A stretch of 64,000 nt of DNA from JAAFHI01 sp039793685 (GCA_039793685.1 JBDRAL010000013.1:62001-126000), one strand, 5' to 3'. Counted from the first letter of the stretch, positions 8,216 through 18,102 are shown. Notes: generated by a model from the sequence alone, not told the origin. Numbers and translations: made by a program.

Positions 8216-9208
8216 ATGAACCGACTTTTCTCACGACTTTGGTACGTCAATTCGGAATTCGAGGCGGAACTCGCCGCCGGACTCGCCGTAAACGTGCGAT
8301 TTCGCCCGCGTCCGATTCACGAAACCCTGAACCAACGGCTGACCCACGCCGTCGCGTCCCTGCTCGCCGAACCCGACGACGGCATTCTCGCCCCGGAAGC
8401 GTGGCACGCCGATCTCGCCGACATCGCGGCGGAACGCCAACTTGAACTGGTTTCGCTCGAAAGCCCGTCGGACCAGTCGCACCGTGTCTTTTCCCCCTGG
8501 GGACGGACGCCACGCAGCCTCGCCATCGGCACGCGGACCGGCGCGGATGTGAGCGGCCCGCCGCCGGAGGTCATTCACCGGGTCAACTCCAAACTGTTCA
8601 GCCACCTGCTCGAACGCAAACTCGGCGTCGCCGATCCGCGCGCGGCGGCGTGCGCGACGCTCGATGAACTGGCCCGCCATGTCGCCGCCGCCTGCCCGGA
8701 CCCCAAAATGAAATGGGTCGTCAAGCATCGGCTCGGCGTCGCGGCCCGCGAGCGCGTTCTCGGACGCGGTCCGTCGCTCGGACACAACGCCGAAACCTGG
8801 TGCCGGGCGCGCTTCGCGGAAGGCGAAGTTTTGCTGTTCGAACCGTGGCTGGAGGTGATTCGGGAATACGGCACGGTGATGAACATCGCCGACGACGGCG
8901 CAATCGAGGTTTTCGGCGTGAGCGACGTCCAGACCAACGGCGCGGGCACGGCGACGGGCTACCTCATCGGGCGTCCGCCGACGCCGGAACGAATGAAAGA
9001 CCTTCTCGAAATCGCCGATCACGTCGGCGCGGCGCTCCACCGGGCCGGATATCACGGCCCCTGCGGCATCGACGCCCTCGAACACCGCGACGGCTGGCGA
9101 CCGATCCTCGAAATCAACGCCCGGCTGACCGTCGGCTTTCTCGCCGTCGCCGCCGAGCGGCGGTTGAACCCCACCGAACCGGAGCAGTGGTCAGCAGTTA
9201 GTAGTTAG
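8216..9208 (+). CDS. ATP-grasp-fold protein of unknown substrate
   Basis: 330 residues from the ATG at 8216; an upstream in-frame ATG at 8114 would add 34 residues with little protein-like character. The C-terminal two thirds resembles ATP-grasp carboxylate-amine ligases: KWVVKHRLGVAARERVLGRG fits the nucleotide-binding lysine and glycine loop, and CGIDALEHRDGW then PILEINARLTVG fits the metal-binding Asp/Glu/Asn end of the fold. The N-terminal third is not recognised. No amino-acid or cofactor pathway genes are nearby. The final residues (EQWSAVSS) and TAG stop come from a CAGTTAG-type repeat, so the original C-terminus may have been longer or different. Confidence 0.6.
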   Translation: MNRLFSRLWYVNSEFEAELAAGLAVNVRFRPRPIHETLNQRLTHAVASLLAEPDDGILAPEAWHADLADIAAERQLELVSLESPSDQSHRVFSPWGRTPRSLAIGTRTGADVSGPPPEVIHRVNSKLFSHLLERKLGVADPRAAACATLDELARHVAAACPDPKMKWVVKHRLGVAARERVLGRGPSLGHNAETWCRARFAEGEVLLFEPWLEVIREYGTVMNIADDGAIEVFGVSDVQTNGAGTATGYLIGRPPTPERMKDLLEIADHVGAALHRAGYHGPCGIDALEHRDGWRPILEINARLTVGFLAVAAERRLNPTEPEQWSAVSS

Positions 9209-9570
9209 TGATTAGCTGTTAGCGGTTAGAGCAGTTTTCGGTCGCGTGCGACCTTCTTGCCAAACGGTGAATGGCACACAAATTGGATGTAGCCCACGTC
9301 CGGAGCGCTTTGGCGAGGACGTGGGGAAATGCGTGAAAACATTGATTCCATTGGGGTTTATGGCGAAACATGTTTCCCGTAGCCTCGCAAAAAACGCTGC
9401 GGCTACGCGCTATGCCCAATATTCCACCCACCCACGCGGCGGTGAACTAGTCGTAAGCAAACGGAAACCGCTCTAGTGTGGAGATTGATGGAAACCCATG
9501 ACTGATTTTTTAAAGAACAACTGACTACTAACTGCTGACCACTAACTGCTAGCCACTGACTGCTCGCTAC
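9190..9570. repeat. Repeat block: CAGTTAG heptamer arms enclosing two covarying hairpins
   Basis: This covers most of the 460-bp gap between 9208 and 9669. The left heptamer arm (9190-9232) and inverted right arm (9519-9570) enclose two hairpins. The first is CCCACGTCC/GGACGTGGG at 9293-9325 with a 15-nt loop; the second is CGTAGCC/GGCTACG at 9378-9407. Both are members of the hairpin family also found at 14947, 53125 and 61779. No convincing gene was found here. Confidence 0.75.
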
Positions 9571-9668
9571 TGGAGAAATCCGTTTTCCGGCTTGATTTCG
9601 TAACCTCGAACGACAACACTCACGCCACTTTCAATCCCCGAAAACCAGCCTGACCTGACCGGAAACCA

Positions 9669-10130
9669 ATGGCCCACCGGCTTTTCTTTCCATTCGCCGT
9701 TCTCCTTGTCGTCCTGATTTCGGTCTCGGCGACGGGGCAAACCTTCAGTTTCAAGCGGCACACGTCGAGCAACGGGCTTCCGAACAATCAGGTTTTCAGC
9801 ATCTTTCAGGACCGGCGTGGGTTTCTCTGGTTCGGCACGAACGCCGGAGTCTGCCGGTATGACGGAGCCGACTACCGGACCTTCAACCGCAATCACGGAC
9901 TGAAAAACGAAAATCTGCGGTCCATCTTCGAGGACGCCGGCGGCGCGATCTGGGCGCTCACCCGCGGGGGCGCGGGACGGCTCGACGGCGAGAAATTCAC
10001 CTTTTTCACGAAAGCCGAGGGGCTGCCGGGGGACGACGCGCGGGCGGGCCTCGGCCTGCGCGACGGCTCGGTCTGGATCGGGACGACCGAGGGCCTGACC
10101 CGGTTCGCGGACGGAAAGTTCAAAAGCTTT
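9669..10130 (+). pseudogene. 5' part of a propeller-type sensor histidine kinase, interrupted by an insertion sequence
   Basis: 154 codons: a signal peptide (about 1-23, FFPFAVLLVVLISVSATGQ) and the first two-component-regulator propeller repeats (GLPNNQVFSIFQDRRGFLWFG, then GLKNENLRSIFEDAGGAIWA and DGSVWIGTTEGLTRF). At 10131 the insertion sequence begins and the frame runs into it, stopping at 10230-10232. Removing the element and one copy of the 9-bp target duplication joins codon 154 in frame to 11728, giving an intact protein of about 1190 residues. The fragment alone would be an exported stub without kinase activity. Confidence 0.9.
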
Positions 10131-11718
10131 GGGCGTGGCTACTTTGAGTTGGAGTGCAAGTTGTTGAAAGAAAAGGAAAGCGAGTTCATTGAGGAGAGAC
10201 AAGAAAGGCTTCCGCACGGCAACATCGGCTGAATTTTCCAAAATCGAGCCAGGTTGAACGAGGAAGCCACGGATGAAGGATACGCAAAAGCGGACCAGTT
10301 CGCATCTGAATGATGACGAAGCGGCGGTGAACGAGGCGCGCGGTTTGTTTGAAGCACTGGGGTCGTACATCGGCGAGACGGGCGATGATCTGGCAGGGGT
10401 CGAGTCGGAGTTGTTCCGGCGTCTGCTTGGGATTGGCCGGGCATTGCTTCAGGCGACGGTGTCGCGTCGGGAGGCGGAGGAAGCGCGGGCGCGTGAGTCA
10501 GGACCGTCGCGGGTTGGGTATCAGGGGCAGCGGTCATACCGGTACGTGTCGGTGTTTGGCGAGATTCGGGTGAGCCGGGCGTACTATTGGGACGGCGAGA
10601 CGGGGGTTGCGCCGCTGGACGTGGAGATGAGTCGTCCGGAGCGGAGTTACAGTTCGCTGCTTGAGCAATGGGTGTTGCGGCTGGCGGTGGTGCAGCCGTT
10701 CGAGGCGAGCGGCGACTGGCTGGCCGAGCAGTTGGGGATTCGGATACCGAAGCGGAGCATTGAGTTGATGTCGCGCGAGGCGGCGGTGGATACGCGGGCC
10801 TTTTATGAAGATCGCGAACCGGAGGCGGAGGTTGGCGACTGTCTGGTGATGAGTGGTGACGGCAAGGGAGTGCCGATGACGAAAACGGAGTTGGCGGCAA
10901 CGCCGGCACGGCGGGGTCGGGGCGAGAAGGCGCAAAAGAAGAAGATGGCGACGGTGGTGACGATGTACCGGGTGACGGGCGAGGCGCGAACGGGCGGGAA
11001 GCTGCCCGACATCGCGGCGCGCGACAAACAGATGTGGGCGGAACTCAAGGACAAGGCGACGTTTCCGGCCTTTCTCAAAACGCAGGTTGCCCGCCGGGAC
11101 GCGCCGCGCCGGGTGTACCTCGCGGACGGTCAACCGGCGATGTGGACACTCAAGAACGAGATCTGTCCGGACGCGGTTGAAATCCTCGACTTCCATCATC
11201 TGAGCGAATATCTGTGGAAAGCGGCGTACTGTCTGCACCGGGAAGGCTCGCCCGAAGCCGCCGCCTGGGTGGCCGAGCAGGAAACCCGGATGCTCTCCGG
11301 CAAAGCCGGTCTGGTCATCGGCGGATTGCGTCACCGGCTGACCAAGGGACTCATTCGCGGCGCCGCGAGACAAAAAACGGTCGAGACGGTCGTCAATTAC
11401 CTCGTCAACAACCGCGCGCGAACCCGGTATGACGAGTACCTGACGGCCGGTTTCCCGATTGGTTCGGGCGCGGTCGAGTCGGCCTGCAAGCAACTCATCG
11501 TGACCCGCCTGGAAGGGGCCGGGATGCGCTGGTCCGTCCCCGGCGCGCAGGCCATGCTCGATTTGCGGTCCATCCATCTCAACGGCGACTGGAATGACTA
11601 CTGGGACTTTCATCGACAGCGGGATCATCGGCGACGCTATCCCGATCACACCAACCACGACTTATCCACTGAGCCAGAGACACTGGCTGCGTGAGTCCAA
11701 CTCAAAGTAGCCACGCCC
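10131..11718 (+). mobile_element. Complete ISKra4-family insertion sequence, 1588 bp, with 9-bp target duplication
   Basis: The terminal inverted repeats start GGGCGTGGCTACTTTGAGTT at the left end, with the exact complement at the right end (AACTCAAAGTAGCCACGCCC, ending at 11718); identity runs to about 23 bp. AAAAGCTTT flanks both sides (10122-10130 and 11719-11727) as a direct 9-bp target duplication. One transposase gene fills the element. Perfect repeats, intact transposase and intact duplication suggest a recent, possibly still active, insertion. Confidence 0.95.
10273..11694 (+). CDS. ISKra4-family transposase
   Basis: 473 residues. The family signature is seen in the central VMSGDGKGVPMTK with the first acidic residue of the catalytic core, then VYLADGQPAMW and EILDFHHLSEYLW, and a C-terminal GSGAVESACKQLIVTRLEGAGMRW region holding the final Glu. 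The N-terminal part has the YRYVSVFGEIRVSRAYY stretch seen before the core in this group. GAGGAAG lies about eight bases before the ATG. The frame is intact. It is in the same phase as the downstream kinase fragment, separated from it only by its TGA stop (11692-11694). It catalyses cut-and-paste or copy-out movement of the element. Confidence 0.92.
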   Translation: MKDTQKRTSSHLNDDEAAVNEARGLFEALGSYIGETGDDLAGVESELFRRLLGIGRALLQATVSRREAEEARARESGPSRVGYQGQRSYRYVSVFGEIRVSRAYYWDGETGVAPLDVEMSRPERSYSSLLEQWVLRLAVVQPFEASGDWLAEQLGIRIPKRSIELMSREAAVDTRAFYEDREPEAEVGDCLVMSGDGKGVPMTKTELAATPARRGRGEKAQKKKMATVVTMYRVTGEARTGGKLPDIAARDKQMWAELKDKATFPAFLKTQVARRDAPRRVYLADGQPAMWTLKNEICPDAVEILDFHHLSEYLWKAAYCLHREGSPEAAAWVAEQETRMLSGKAGLVIGGLRHRLTKGLIRGAARQKTVETVVNYLVNNRARTRYDEYLTAGFPIGSGAVESACKQLIVTRLEGAGMRWSVPGAQAMLDLRSIHLNGDWNDYWDFHRQRDHRRRYPDHTNHDLSTEPETLAA

Positions 11719-11727
11719 AAAAGCTTT

Positions 11728-14700
11728 ACCGAGGCCGACGGGTTGCCCAAGGGGTCGGTCTGGGCGCTCCTCGAAAGCCGGTCTGGCGCGATCTGGGTCG
11801 GTTTTCGAGGCGGCGGGCTGGCGAAATACAACGGTGGCCGGTTTCAACTGTTCGGGAAGGCGGAGGGGCTGACCAGCCCTGACGTGTTCTCCCTCGCGGA
11901 AGACGAAAAAGGCACGCTCTGGATCGCCACCGACGGCGGGCTGTTTCGGTTTGACGGGACAACGTTTCAACGCTTCGGAAAGGAAAACGGGCTGCCGAGC
12001 CTTCAGGTCAGCACCGTCGTGACCGGAAAATCGGGTACGGTCTGGTGCGGAACGTTCGGCGGCGGTCTCTGTCGGCTGGAAGGCGACCGATTCGTCGTTT
12101 TCAACCGCAAAAACGGTCTCCCCGACGAATATGTGACGGCGCTCGTGGAGGATTACGAGGGGAATATCTGGGTCGGCTCGATCTGGGGCGGGGCGGCGCG
12201 GTTCGGCGGCGAACTGTTCGCGGCCTACACCGAGGCGAGCGGCATCGCGCCGGGGGTGGTGACCGACGTGGCCGCCGCGCCGGACGGAACCATCTGGGTC
12301 GCGGTCGGCAACGGCGGGCTGTCGCGCATCGCGACGGACGGCACGGTCCGGCGGTTCGGCGCCAAGGACGGCCTGCTCGACGAATCGCTCTGGGCGGTGT
12401 TCGTGGACCGCGAAGGGCGTGTCTGGAGCGGCGGCCTCAAGGGTCTTTCGGTCTTTGAAAACAACCGTTTCCGGAATTTCACGCTGGAGGAAATGGGGTC
12501 GAAAACCCGCATCTCCAGCATCGGGCAGGACGCGACCGGGCGGATGTGGTTCGCCTCGGACACGGTCGCCAGCTCGGGCCTTGTCGCGTGGGACGGCAAA
12601 ACCTTTACCCGCTTCACGACCGATCAGGGACTTCCAAGCCATCAGACGTCGGGGTTTGAAACCGATCCGGCGGGCGTTTTCTGGGTGAGTACCGAGCGCG
12701 GCCTCTGCCGGTTGGAAGGCGACCGGTTCGTTCCCTTCGGTCAGGCGGAGGGCCTGCCGCCGGGGGTCGTCCGGTGTACGCTGCACGACGACCGGGGCCA
12801 GTTCTGGGTCGGGATGACCGAGGGATTGTATCTCGAAGAAAACGGACGGTTTCGGGCCTTCAAAAAGGCCGACGGCCTGATGGACGACAACATCCGGTCG
12901 CTCATCAGCCTCGACGGCGTACTGTGGATCGGTTCGCCGAAGGGTCTGACGTCTTTCGATGGGACCAATTTCCGGCGCTACACGACCGGCGAAGGTCTGG
13001 TGAGCGCCGATATCGTTCCGAATTCATCCGTCCGGACAGCCAACGGAATGCTCTGGTTCGGAACGACGGAGGGCGTGGCGCGCTGCCGACCGAGTGCCCG
13101 GATACCGACCTTGACCGAGCCGCGGCTGGTTCTTGAAAACATCCGGACGCCACGACAGGTTTTCGCCGGAGACCGGCCGCTCGACATTCCGGCGGGGGAA
13201 AACACGCTGACGTTTTCCTTTGTCGCGCTGTCGTTCCTCGATGAGCAGTCCGTGATGTACAGCTATCGCCTCGACGGTCTCGACGCCGCGTCGAGCCAGT
13301 GGAGCGCGCCCGGACGCGAGCGGACCGCGCGGTTCACCAACCTGCCCGCCGGTCAGTTCACCTTTTCGGTTCGGGCGATGAATTCGGCGGGGTTGTGGAG
13401 CGCCCCGCGAATGGTGGTCGTGACCATTCGCCCCCCGTTCTGGCAGACGAAACAGTTCATCGGATTGATCGGCCTCGGCCTGGCGGCGCTCGTGATCGGC
13501 GGATATTTCAGGCGCATTCGCATCCTCGAACGCCGTCATCAGGAACGTCTTGCCGGACTGCGCCGCCTGCTCGAAAGCAGCCGCGTCATCAATTCGCAAC
13601 TCGACCTCGACGCGACGCTCCGCAACATCGCGACCGAGGCGGCCGACCTGCTCGACGCCGAACCGGCGGCCATCGGCCTCATCGAAGGCGACCGCATCGT
13701 CTTCCGCCAGCGGTGGATCAACGGCAAATGGGACGCGACCCCGCTCATGCTTTCGGTTCAAAAGCGCCGCCGACCAAACGCCGACGCCGACCCGGAGATG
13801 ACCGAGGACGGCAGCTTCGAGCATTACCTCGCGGTCGCGCTCGCCGACGCCCGGACGCGCGGCTCGGCGGATTTGATGGAAGTACCGATCAAGACGCGCG
13901 CCGGAACGGTCGTCGGAATGATGCTCGTCCGTCGAACCGCCGGGAAACCGCCCTTTACCGACGAGGATCGGCAGGCGGGCGAGGCATTCGCCATGCAGGC
14001 GGCGATCGCCATCGAAAACGCGGGCTTTTACGTCGAACTGGAACGGAAAAATGCCGAAATCGCCGCCTCGCTGCGGGAAATCGAGCGCCTTTTCGCCGTG
14101 GAACAGGGCGTGACGCGCCGGTTACAGGAACTCGACCGGATGAAGACCAACTTCATGATGGTCACGTCGCACGAGATGCGGACGCCGTTGACCGTCCTCC
14201 AGGGGTACAGCGACGCCCTGCTCGACGGTTATCTCGACCCGCTGACCGAGCGGCAGCGGAATTCGGTCCTGGCCTGCAAGCGGATGGTCGAACGACTTTC
14301 AACCAGTTTCGAGGACATCGTCGCGACGATTCACATGGATGAAGGACGGCTCGCGTTCAAGCCGACGACGTTCGACCTCGCCGAAGCCGTCCGGGAAGTC
14401 GTCGGCGAACTTCAACCGTTCATCGAGCAGCGCAAGCTGCGGGTGTCATTCGCGGCGGACGGCCCGGTGAACATCAAGGCCGATCCGGAAAAGACCCGGC
14501 TCGTTTTTACCAACACGGTTCAGAACGCCATCAAGTTCACGCCCGACGGCGGTGAAATCCGCGTCCGCATCGCCCGCGAGGGCGACACGATCCACGCGGT
14601 CGTCGAGGATACCGGCATCGGCCTCGAAGCGGGCGAACTTGAACGGATTTTCGAACGGTTCTACACCGGCGGCGACCCACTGAAGCACACGTCGGGACGG

Positions 14701-14838
14701 TTCGAATTCACCGCGCGCGGCGTCGGGCTGGGCCTTTTCATCGCGAAAAGCTACGTCGAGGCCCAAGGCGGAAAAATGTGGGCGGAATCCGACGGACCGG
14801 GAAAAGGCAGCCGGTTTCATGTGACGCTGCCCGCGTAA
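11728..14838 (+). pseudogene. 3' part of the interrupted propeller sensor histidine kinase
   Basis: 1036 codons after the target duplication. It continues the beta-propeller repeats (many GTLWIATDGGLFRF-like units, to about 13100), then a Y_Y_Y domain (MYSYRLDGLD...QWS), one membrane helix (QFIGLIGLGLAALVIGGYF), a GAF domain (LLDAEPAAIGLIEGDRIV), a HisKA domain with SHEMRTPL as the phospho-acceptor box, and a HATPase with NTVQNAIKFTPDGG, DTGIG and GVGLGLFIAKSY. There is no receiver domain. In the intact protein a periplasmic propeller would sense a ligand and signal inward to a separate regulator. Without the N-terminus it lacks a signal peptide; a TTG at 11743 is the first possible start and has no clear ribosome site. 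Confidence 0.9.
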
Positions 14839-14839
14839 G

Positions 14840-14978
14840 CAGTGGCCAGTAGCCAGTGGCCAGCAGTTAGTAGTTAGTAGTTAGTGGTTAGCAGTTAGTG
14901 GTTAGAACGCGGTTTTCGTTTGCGGTCCACCAATTGAAGTTGATAGCCCACAGCCGGACCGAAGGGAGGCTGTGGGAA
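14840..14978. repeat. CAGTTAG-type heptamers followed by one covarying hairpin
   Basis: Degenerate heptamers (AGTGGCC, AGTTAGT, AGTTAGC units) run from 14840 to about 14905. The hairpin CCCACAGCC/GGCTGTGGG with a 12-nt loop follows at 14947-14976. The hairpin and its left flank (AGTTGATAG) are nearly identical to those at 61770-61808. Confidence 0.75.
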
Positions 14979-15008
14979 AAGAAAGATGCGCAAGAAAAAT
15001 TGCCGTCG

Positions 15009-17309
15009 CTACGCCGTTCCCGGCCTCCACCGCAGCAACCGCAGGGCATTCGTCAGCACGAACACGCTCGACACGCCCATCGCCGCCCCGGCCACCATCG
15101 GCGAGAGCAGGATTCCGAATTTCGGATAGAGCGCGCCCGCCGCGACCGGAATGAGCGCCGCGTTGTAGGCGAACGCCCAGAACAGGTTCTGGCGGATGTT
15201 GCGCATGGTCGCATGGGAGAGCGCGAGGACGTTGGCCACGCCGTTCGGGTCGCCCGCCATCAGCACCACGTCGGCGGCCTCGATGGCGATGTCGGTCCCG
15301 GTCCCGATGGCGATTCCGACGTCGGCTCCGGCGAGCGCCGGAGCGTCGTTGATGCCGTCCCCGACGAACGCCGTCGCTCCGTTTTTGCGAAATTCCTTTA
15401 CGACGTCGGCTTTCTGCTCCGGTCGGACCTCCGCGACCACCTCCGAAATTCCCAGCCGACCGGCCACCGCGTGCGCGGTTCGCCGGTTGTCGCCGGTGAC
15501 CATCGCCACGGTCAGCCCGCGCTCGCGCAGGCGGGCAATGGCGGACGCGGCGGACGGCTTGACCTCGTCGGCGACGGCGAGGAGGGCGGCGAGTTGATTG
15601 TCGAGCGCGGCGTACATCGGGGTTTTTCCCTCGCCAGCCAGTTTTTCGGCGATGGCGGCAAACGGCGCGACCGACAGACCGAGTTTTTCCATCAGCCGGT
15701 CGGCCCCGACGGCAACCTGATGCCCGGCGACACGGGCAGTCACACCGAATCCCGGAATCGCTTCAACTTCAATGGCTTCCGGAATTTCCGCGCCCCGGTC
15801 GGTCGCGCCCGCGACGATGGCCTGGGCGACCGGGTGTTCGGAGCGGCGCTCGGCGGCGGCAATCAGGCCGAGCAGTTCGGTTTCGGAGATTCCATCCAGT
15901 TCCGGATGAGTTTGAACGTCGGTCAGGACCGGTTTGCCAACGGTCAGCGTCCCGGTTTTATCGAAAACCACCGTTTTGATTTCGGAAAGCGTCTGAACCG
16001 CGCTTCCCTTTCTGAAAAGGATGCCGAGTTCGGCGGCCTTCCCGGTACTCACCAGAATCGAGGTCGGCGTCGCCAGTCCCATCGCGCAGGGGCAGGCAAT
16101 GATGAGTACGGCCACCGCGTTGACGAGCGCGAACCCGAACGACGGCCCGAACCACCACCAGATTCCGAACGTCAGGAACGCAATCGCCAGCACCACCGGG
16201 ACGAACAGCCCGACCACGCGGTCGGCCATTTCCTGAATCGGCGGTTTCGCGCCCTGCGCCGCCTGGACCATTCGGACGATTCCCGCCAGCACCGTGTCGG
16301 CCCCGACGCTTTCCGCCCGGAAAATGAAGGAACCGTTGCCGTTGACCGTCCCGCCGATGACCTCGTCGCCGACGGTTTTGGCGACCGGCAGCGGTTCGCC
16401 GGTCATCATCGCTTCATCCACGAAGGAATCGCCCTCGACGACCGTGCCGTCCACCGGGATGCGCTCGCCGGGCCGGACCACCACCCGGTCGCCCCGGCGG
16501 ACCTGCGCCGTCGGGAGGTCGAATTCGCGTCCGTCCCGGATGACCCGCGCGGTCCGGGGTTGAAGTTCAATCAATCGCCGGATGGCCGAACCGGTCCGGC
16601 CTTTTGCGCGGGCTTCGAAGTATTTCCCGAGTAAAACCAGCGCGATGACGGTCGCCGACGCCTCGTAGTAGACGTGCGTCGCCCCGTGCGGCATCCAGTG
16701 GGAGAAAAAAGTCGCGAACGCCGAATAGCCGTAGGCGGCGGTCGTGCCGAGCATCACCAGCGTATTCATGTCGGGCGCGAGGTCGAGCGCCGCCGACCAG
16801 CCCTTTTTGTAAAACCGCCAGCCCGGCCCGAACTGGATGACCGTCGCCAGTCCGAACGAGACGAGCCGCAGGGTTCGCATCTCGACCCGTTCCATCAGCC
16901 AGTGTTCCAGCGCCGGAACGAGCATCGGGATCATTTCCAGAAAGAACAGCGGCAGGGCGAGCAGTCCCGCCGTCAGGGCGCGGAAACCGATGGCGCGCTG
17001 TTCGAGCGTCGCCGGATCGGGGGCGTCCGTTTCGGATTCGGCTTCCGCCGGCGGAAGAATCACGTCGTATCCGGCCTTCCGGATGACGGCGTAAAGTCCT
17101 TCCGATTCAACGGTTTCAGGGTGAAATCTGACTACCGCCTGCTCGGTCGCGAGGTTGACGGACGCCTCCGTCACGCCATCCACCTTGCGAAGTACGCGCT
17201 CGATGCGGTTGGCGCAGGCGGCGCAGGTCATCCCGGTCACGCCGATCACCTCGGTTGTTTCCGAATGTATCTCGGCGGCAGTGTCGGGGAGGGTTGAGGT
17301 CGTGTTCAT
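15009..17309 (-). CDS. copA: Copper-translocating P1B-type ATPase
   Basis: 766 residues. The start at 17309 has a perfect AGGAGG box; the longer frame to 17381 would translate repeat DNA. An N-terminal heavy-metal-associated domain carries GMTCAACANRIE. Eight membrane helices follow. The intramembrane metal site is ACPCAMGLATP, the phosphorylation site DKTGTLT, the SEHP motif lies in the nucleotide domain, and GDGINDAPALAGAD is the hinge. The C-terminal helices contain YNAALIPVAAGALYP and MGVSSVFVLTNALR, the Asn/Tyr and Met-Ser pattern of Cu(I) ATPases. It would export Cu(I) from the cytosol. It is third in the merR-copZ-copA order, with a 163-bp repeat-filled gap before it. Confidence 0.93.
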   Translation of the reverse strand: MNTTSTLPDTAAEIHSETTEVIGVTGMTCAACANRIERVLRKVDGVTEASVNLATEQAVVRFHPETVESEGLYAVIRKAGYDVILPPAEAESETDAPDPATLEQRAIGFRALTAGLLALPLFFLEMIPMLVPALEHWLMERVEMRTLRLVSFGLATVIQFGPGWRFYKKGWSAALDLAPDMNTLVMLGTTAAYGYSAFATFFSHWMPHGATHVYYEASATVIALVLLGKYFEARAKGRTGSAIRRLIELQPRTARVIRDGREFDLPTAQVRRGDRVVVRPGERIPVDGTVVEGDSFVDEAMMTGEPLPVAKTVGDEVIGGTVNGNGSFIFRAESVGADTVLAGIVRMVQAAQGAKPPIQEMADRVVGLFVPVVLAIAFLTFGIWWWFGPSFGFALVNAVAVLIIACPCAMGLATPTSILVSTGKAAELGILFRKGSAVQTLSEIKTVVFDKTGTLTVGKPVLTDVQTHPELDGISETELLGLIAAAERRSEHPVAQAIVAGATDRGAEIPEAIEVEAIPGFGVTARVAGHQVAVGADRLMEKLGLSVAPFAAIAEKLAGEGKTPMYAALDNQLAALLAVADEVKPSAASAIARLRERGLTVAMVTGDNRRTAHAVAGRLGISEVVAEVRPEQKADVVKEFRKNGATAFVGDGINDAPALAGADVGIAIGTGTDIAIEAADVVLMAGDPNGVANVLALSHATMRNIRQNLFWAFAYNAALIPVAAGALYPKFGILLSPMVAGAAMGVSSVFVLTNALRLLRWRPGTA

Positions 17310-17324
17310 AAACCACCTCCTGAT

Positions 17325-17463
17325 TCGGAAAATGCGGAATGCGGAATATCGAATGCGGAATCCGTGACCACCTGGAACCATCCGTTTTCAAGGATCTACA
17401 GCCAAATCCATTCCATTCGGAATAACGTCATTCCACATTCGATATTTCGCATTCCGCATTCTC
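17325..17463. repeat. Inverted GCGGAAT heptamer repeat between copZ and copA
   Basis: GCGGAAT/GAATGCG units (about 17330-17360) are inverted relative to ATTCCGC/ATTCCAC units (about 17427-17461). The arms belong to the same heptamer type as the copies at 4527 and 5400, but the spacer is unrelated. It lies inside the presumed copper operon and could lower the level of copA relative to copZ by forming a hairpin in the transcript. Confidence 0.7.
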
Positions 17464-17472
17464 TTGAAATTC

Positions 17473-17676
17473 TCAATTCTCAATTACTCCGTATCCGGCG
17501 TCCTCAAGCGCGGCGACCACGCGTTCGCGCGTGACCGTCGCGGGGTAGGCGATCTCGGCTTTGCCGATTTCGACCCGTTGTACGTCCACGCCTTCGATTT
17601 CCCTGAGCGCTTCCGTGACCGCGCGGACGCAATGTCCGCAACTCATGCCTTCAATCTTCAATGTTTCGTTCGTCAT
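17473..17676 (-). CDS. copZ: CopZ-like heavy-metal-associated domain metallochaperone
   Basis: 67 residues, a single HMA ferredoxin-like domain. GMSCGHCVRAVTEAL holds the CxxC Cu(I)-binding pair, and the C-terminal AALEDAGYGV is typical. The start at 17676 is chosen over 17694 because AAAGGA is correctly placed before it. The family carries Cu(I) through the cytosol to the N-terminal domain of CopA and to the copper regulator. It lies 18 bp after the MerR-type regulator gene and just before copA, so the three form a copper resistance operon. Confidence 0.88.
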   Translation of the reverse strand: MTNETLKIEGMSCGHCVRAVTEALREIEGVDVQRVEIGKAEIAYPATVTRERVVAALEDAGYGVIEN

Positions 17677-17694
17677 GGCGATTTTTCCTTTCAT

Positions 17695-18102
17695 TCAGTG
17701 GCAACTCGGCTGGGCGTCCTCGATGGCGCGGAGAATCGGGCATTCCTCGACCGTCCCCGCGCCGTCGCAGGTTCCCGCGATGTGCCGGAGTGATTCGCGC
17801 ATCCGTTCGAGATCGCGGATGCGGCGTTCGATGTCGGCGATTTTTTCGACCGCCAGCTTTTTGACACGGGCGTTGTCGGCCTCCGGAACCGCCCGCAAAT
17901 CAAGCAGTTCCGCAATTTCCCTGAGCGAAAAACCGAGGTCCTGCGCCCGTTTGATGAAGCGGATGCGCGCCAGATCGTCCTTTGAATATTCCCGATAGCC
18001 CGATTCCCGACGCGGCGGGACGGGCAACAGGCCCATTCGTTCGTAGTAACGGATGGTTTCGACGTTGACTTCGGCTTCCCTGGCGAGTTGTCCGGTTTTC
18101 AT
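17695..18102 (-). CDS. MerR-family copper-responsive regulator, CueR-like
   Basis: 135 residues; start at 18102 with an AGGAGG box. An N-terminal winged helix-turn-helix (TGQLAREAEVNVETIRYYER) is followed by a long dimerisation helix and a C-terminal metal loop CDGAGTVEECPI. This loop has two cysteines with eight residues between, one more than in E. coli CueR. At the position where divalent-metal sensors carry a third cysteine (Ser77 in CueR) this protein has an Asn-Ala pair, consistent with Cu(I)/Ag(I) sensing. The next genes are copZ and copA, supporting copper. A MerR-type promoter lies just upstream, so the regulator probably controls its own operon. Confidence 0.85.
   Translation of the reverse strand: MKTGQLAREAEVNVETIRYYERMGLLPVPPRRESGYREYSKDDLARIRFIKRAQDLGFSLREIAELLDLRAVPEADNARVKKLAVEKIADIERRIRDLERMRESLRHIAGTCDGAGTVEECPILRAIEDAQPSCH

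Noticed and set aside
9246..9476. 76-codon open frame.
   Set aside because: It lies across two hairpin repeats and heptamers, has no ribosome site and no protein-like composition.
11743..14838. The 3' kinase fragment annotated as an independent gene from TTG 11743.
   Set aside because: It starts in the middle of a propeller repeat, lacks a signal peptide, and joins perfectly to 9669-10130 when the insertion sequence is removed.
15009..17381. Longer copA frame starting at 17381.
   Set aside because: The added 24 residues are encoded by the heptamer repeat, and the AGGAGG box points to 17309.
17695..18102. Regulator as mercury sensor MerR, given the mer-like operator dyad.
   Set aside because: The third metal-binding cysteine is missing and the downstream genes are copper chaperone and copper ATPase; no merA, merT or merP is present.
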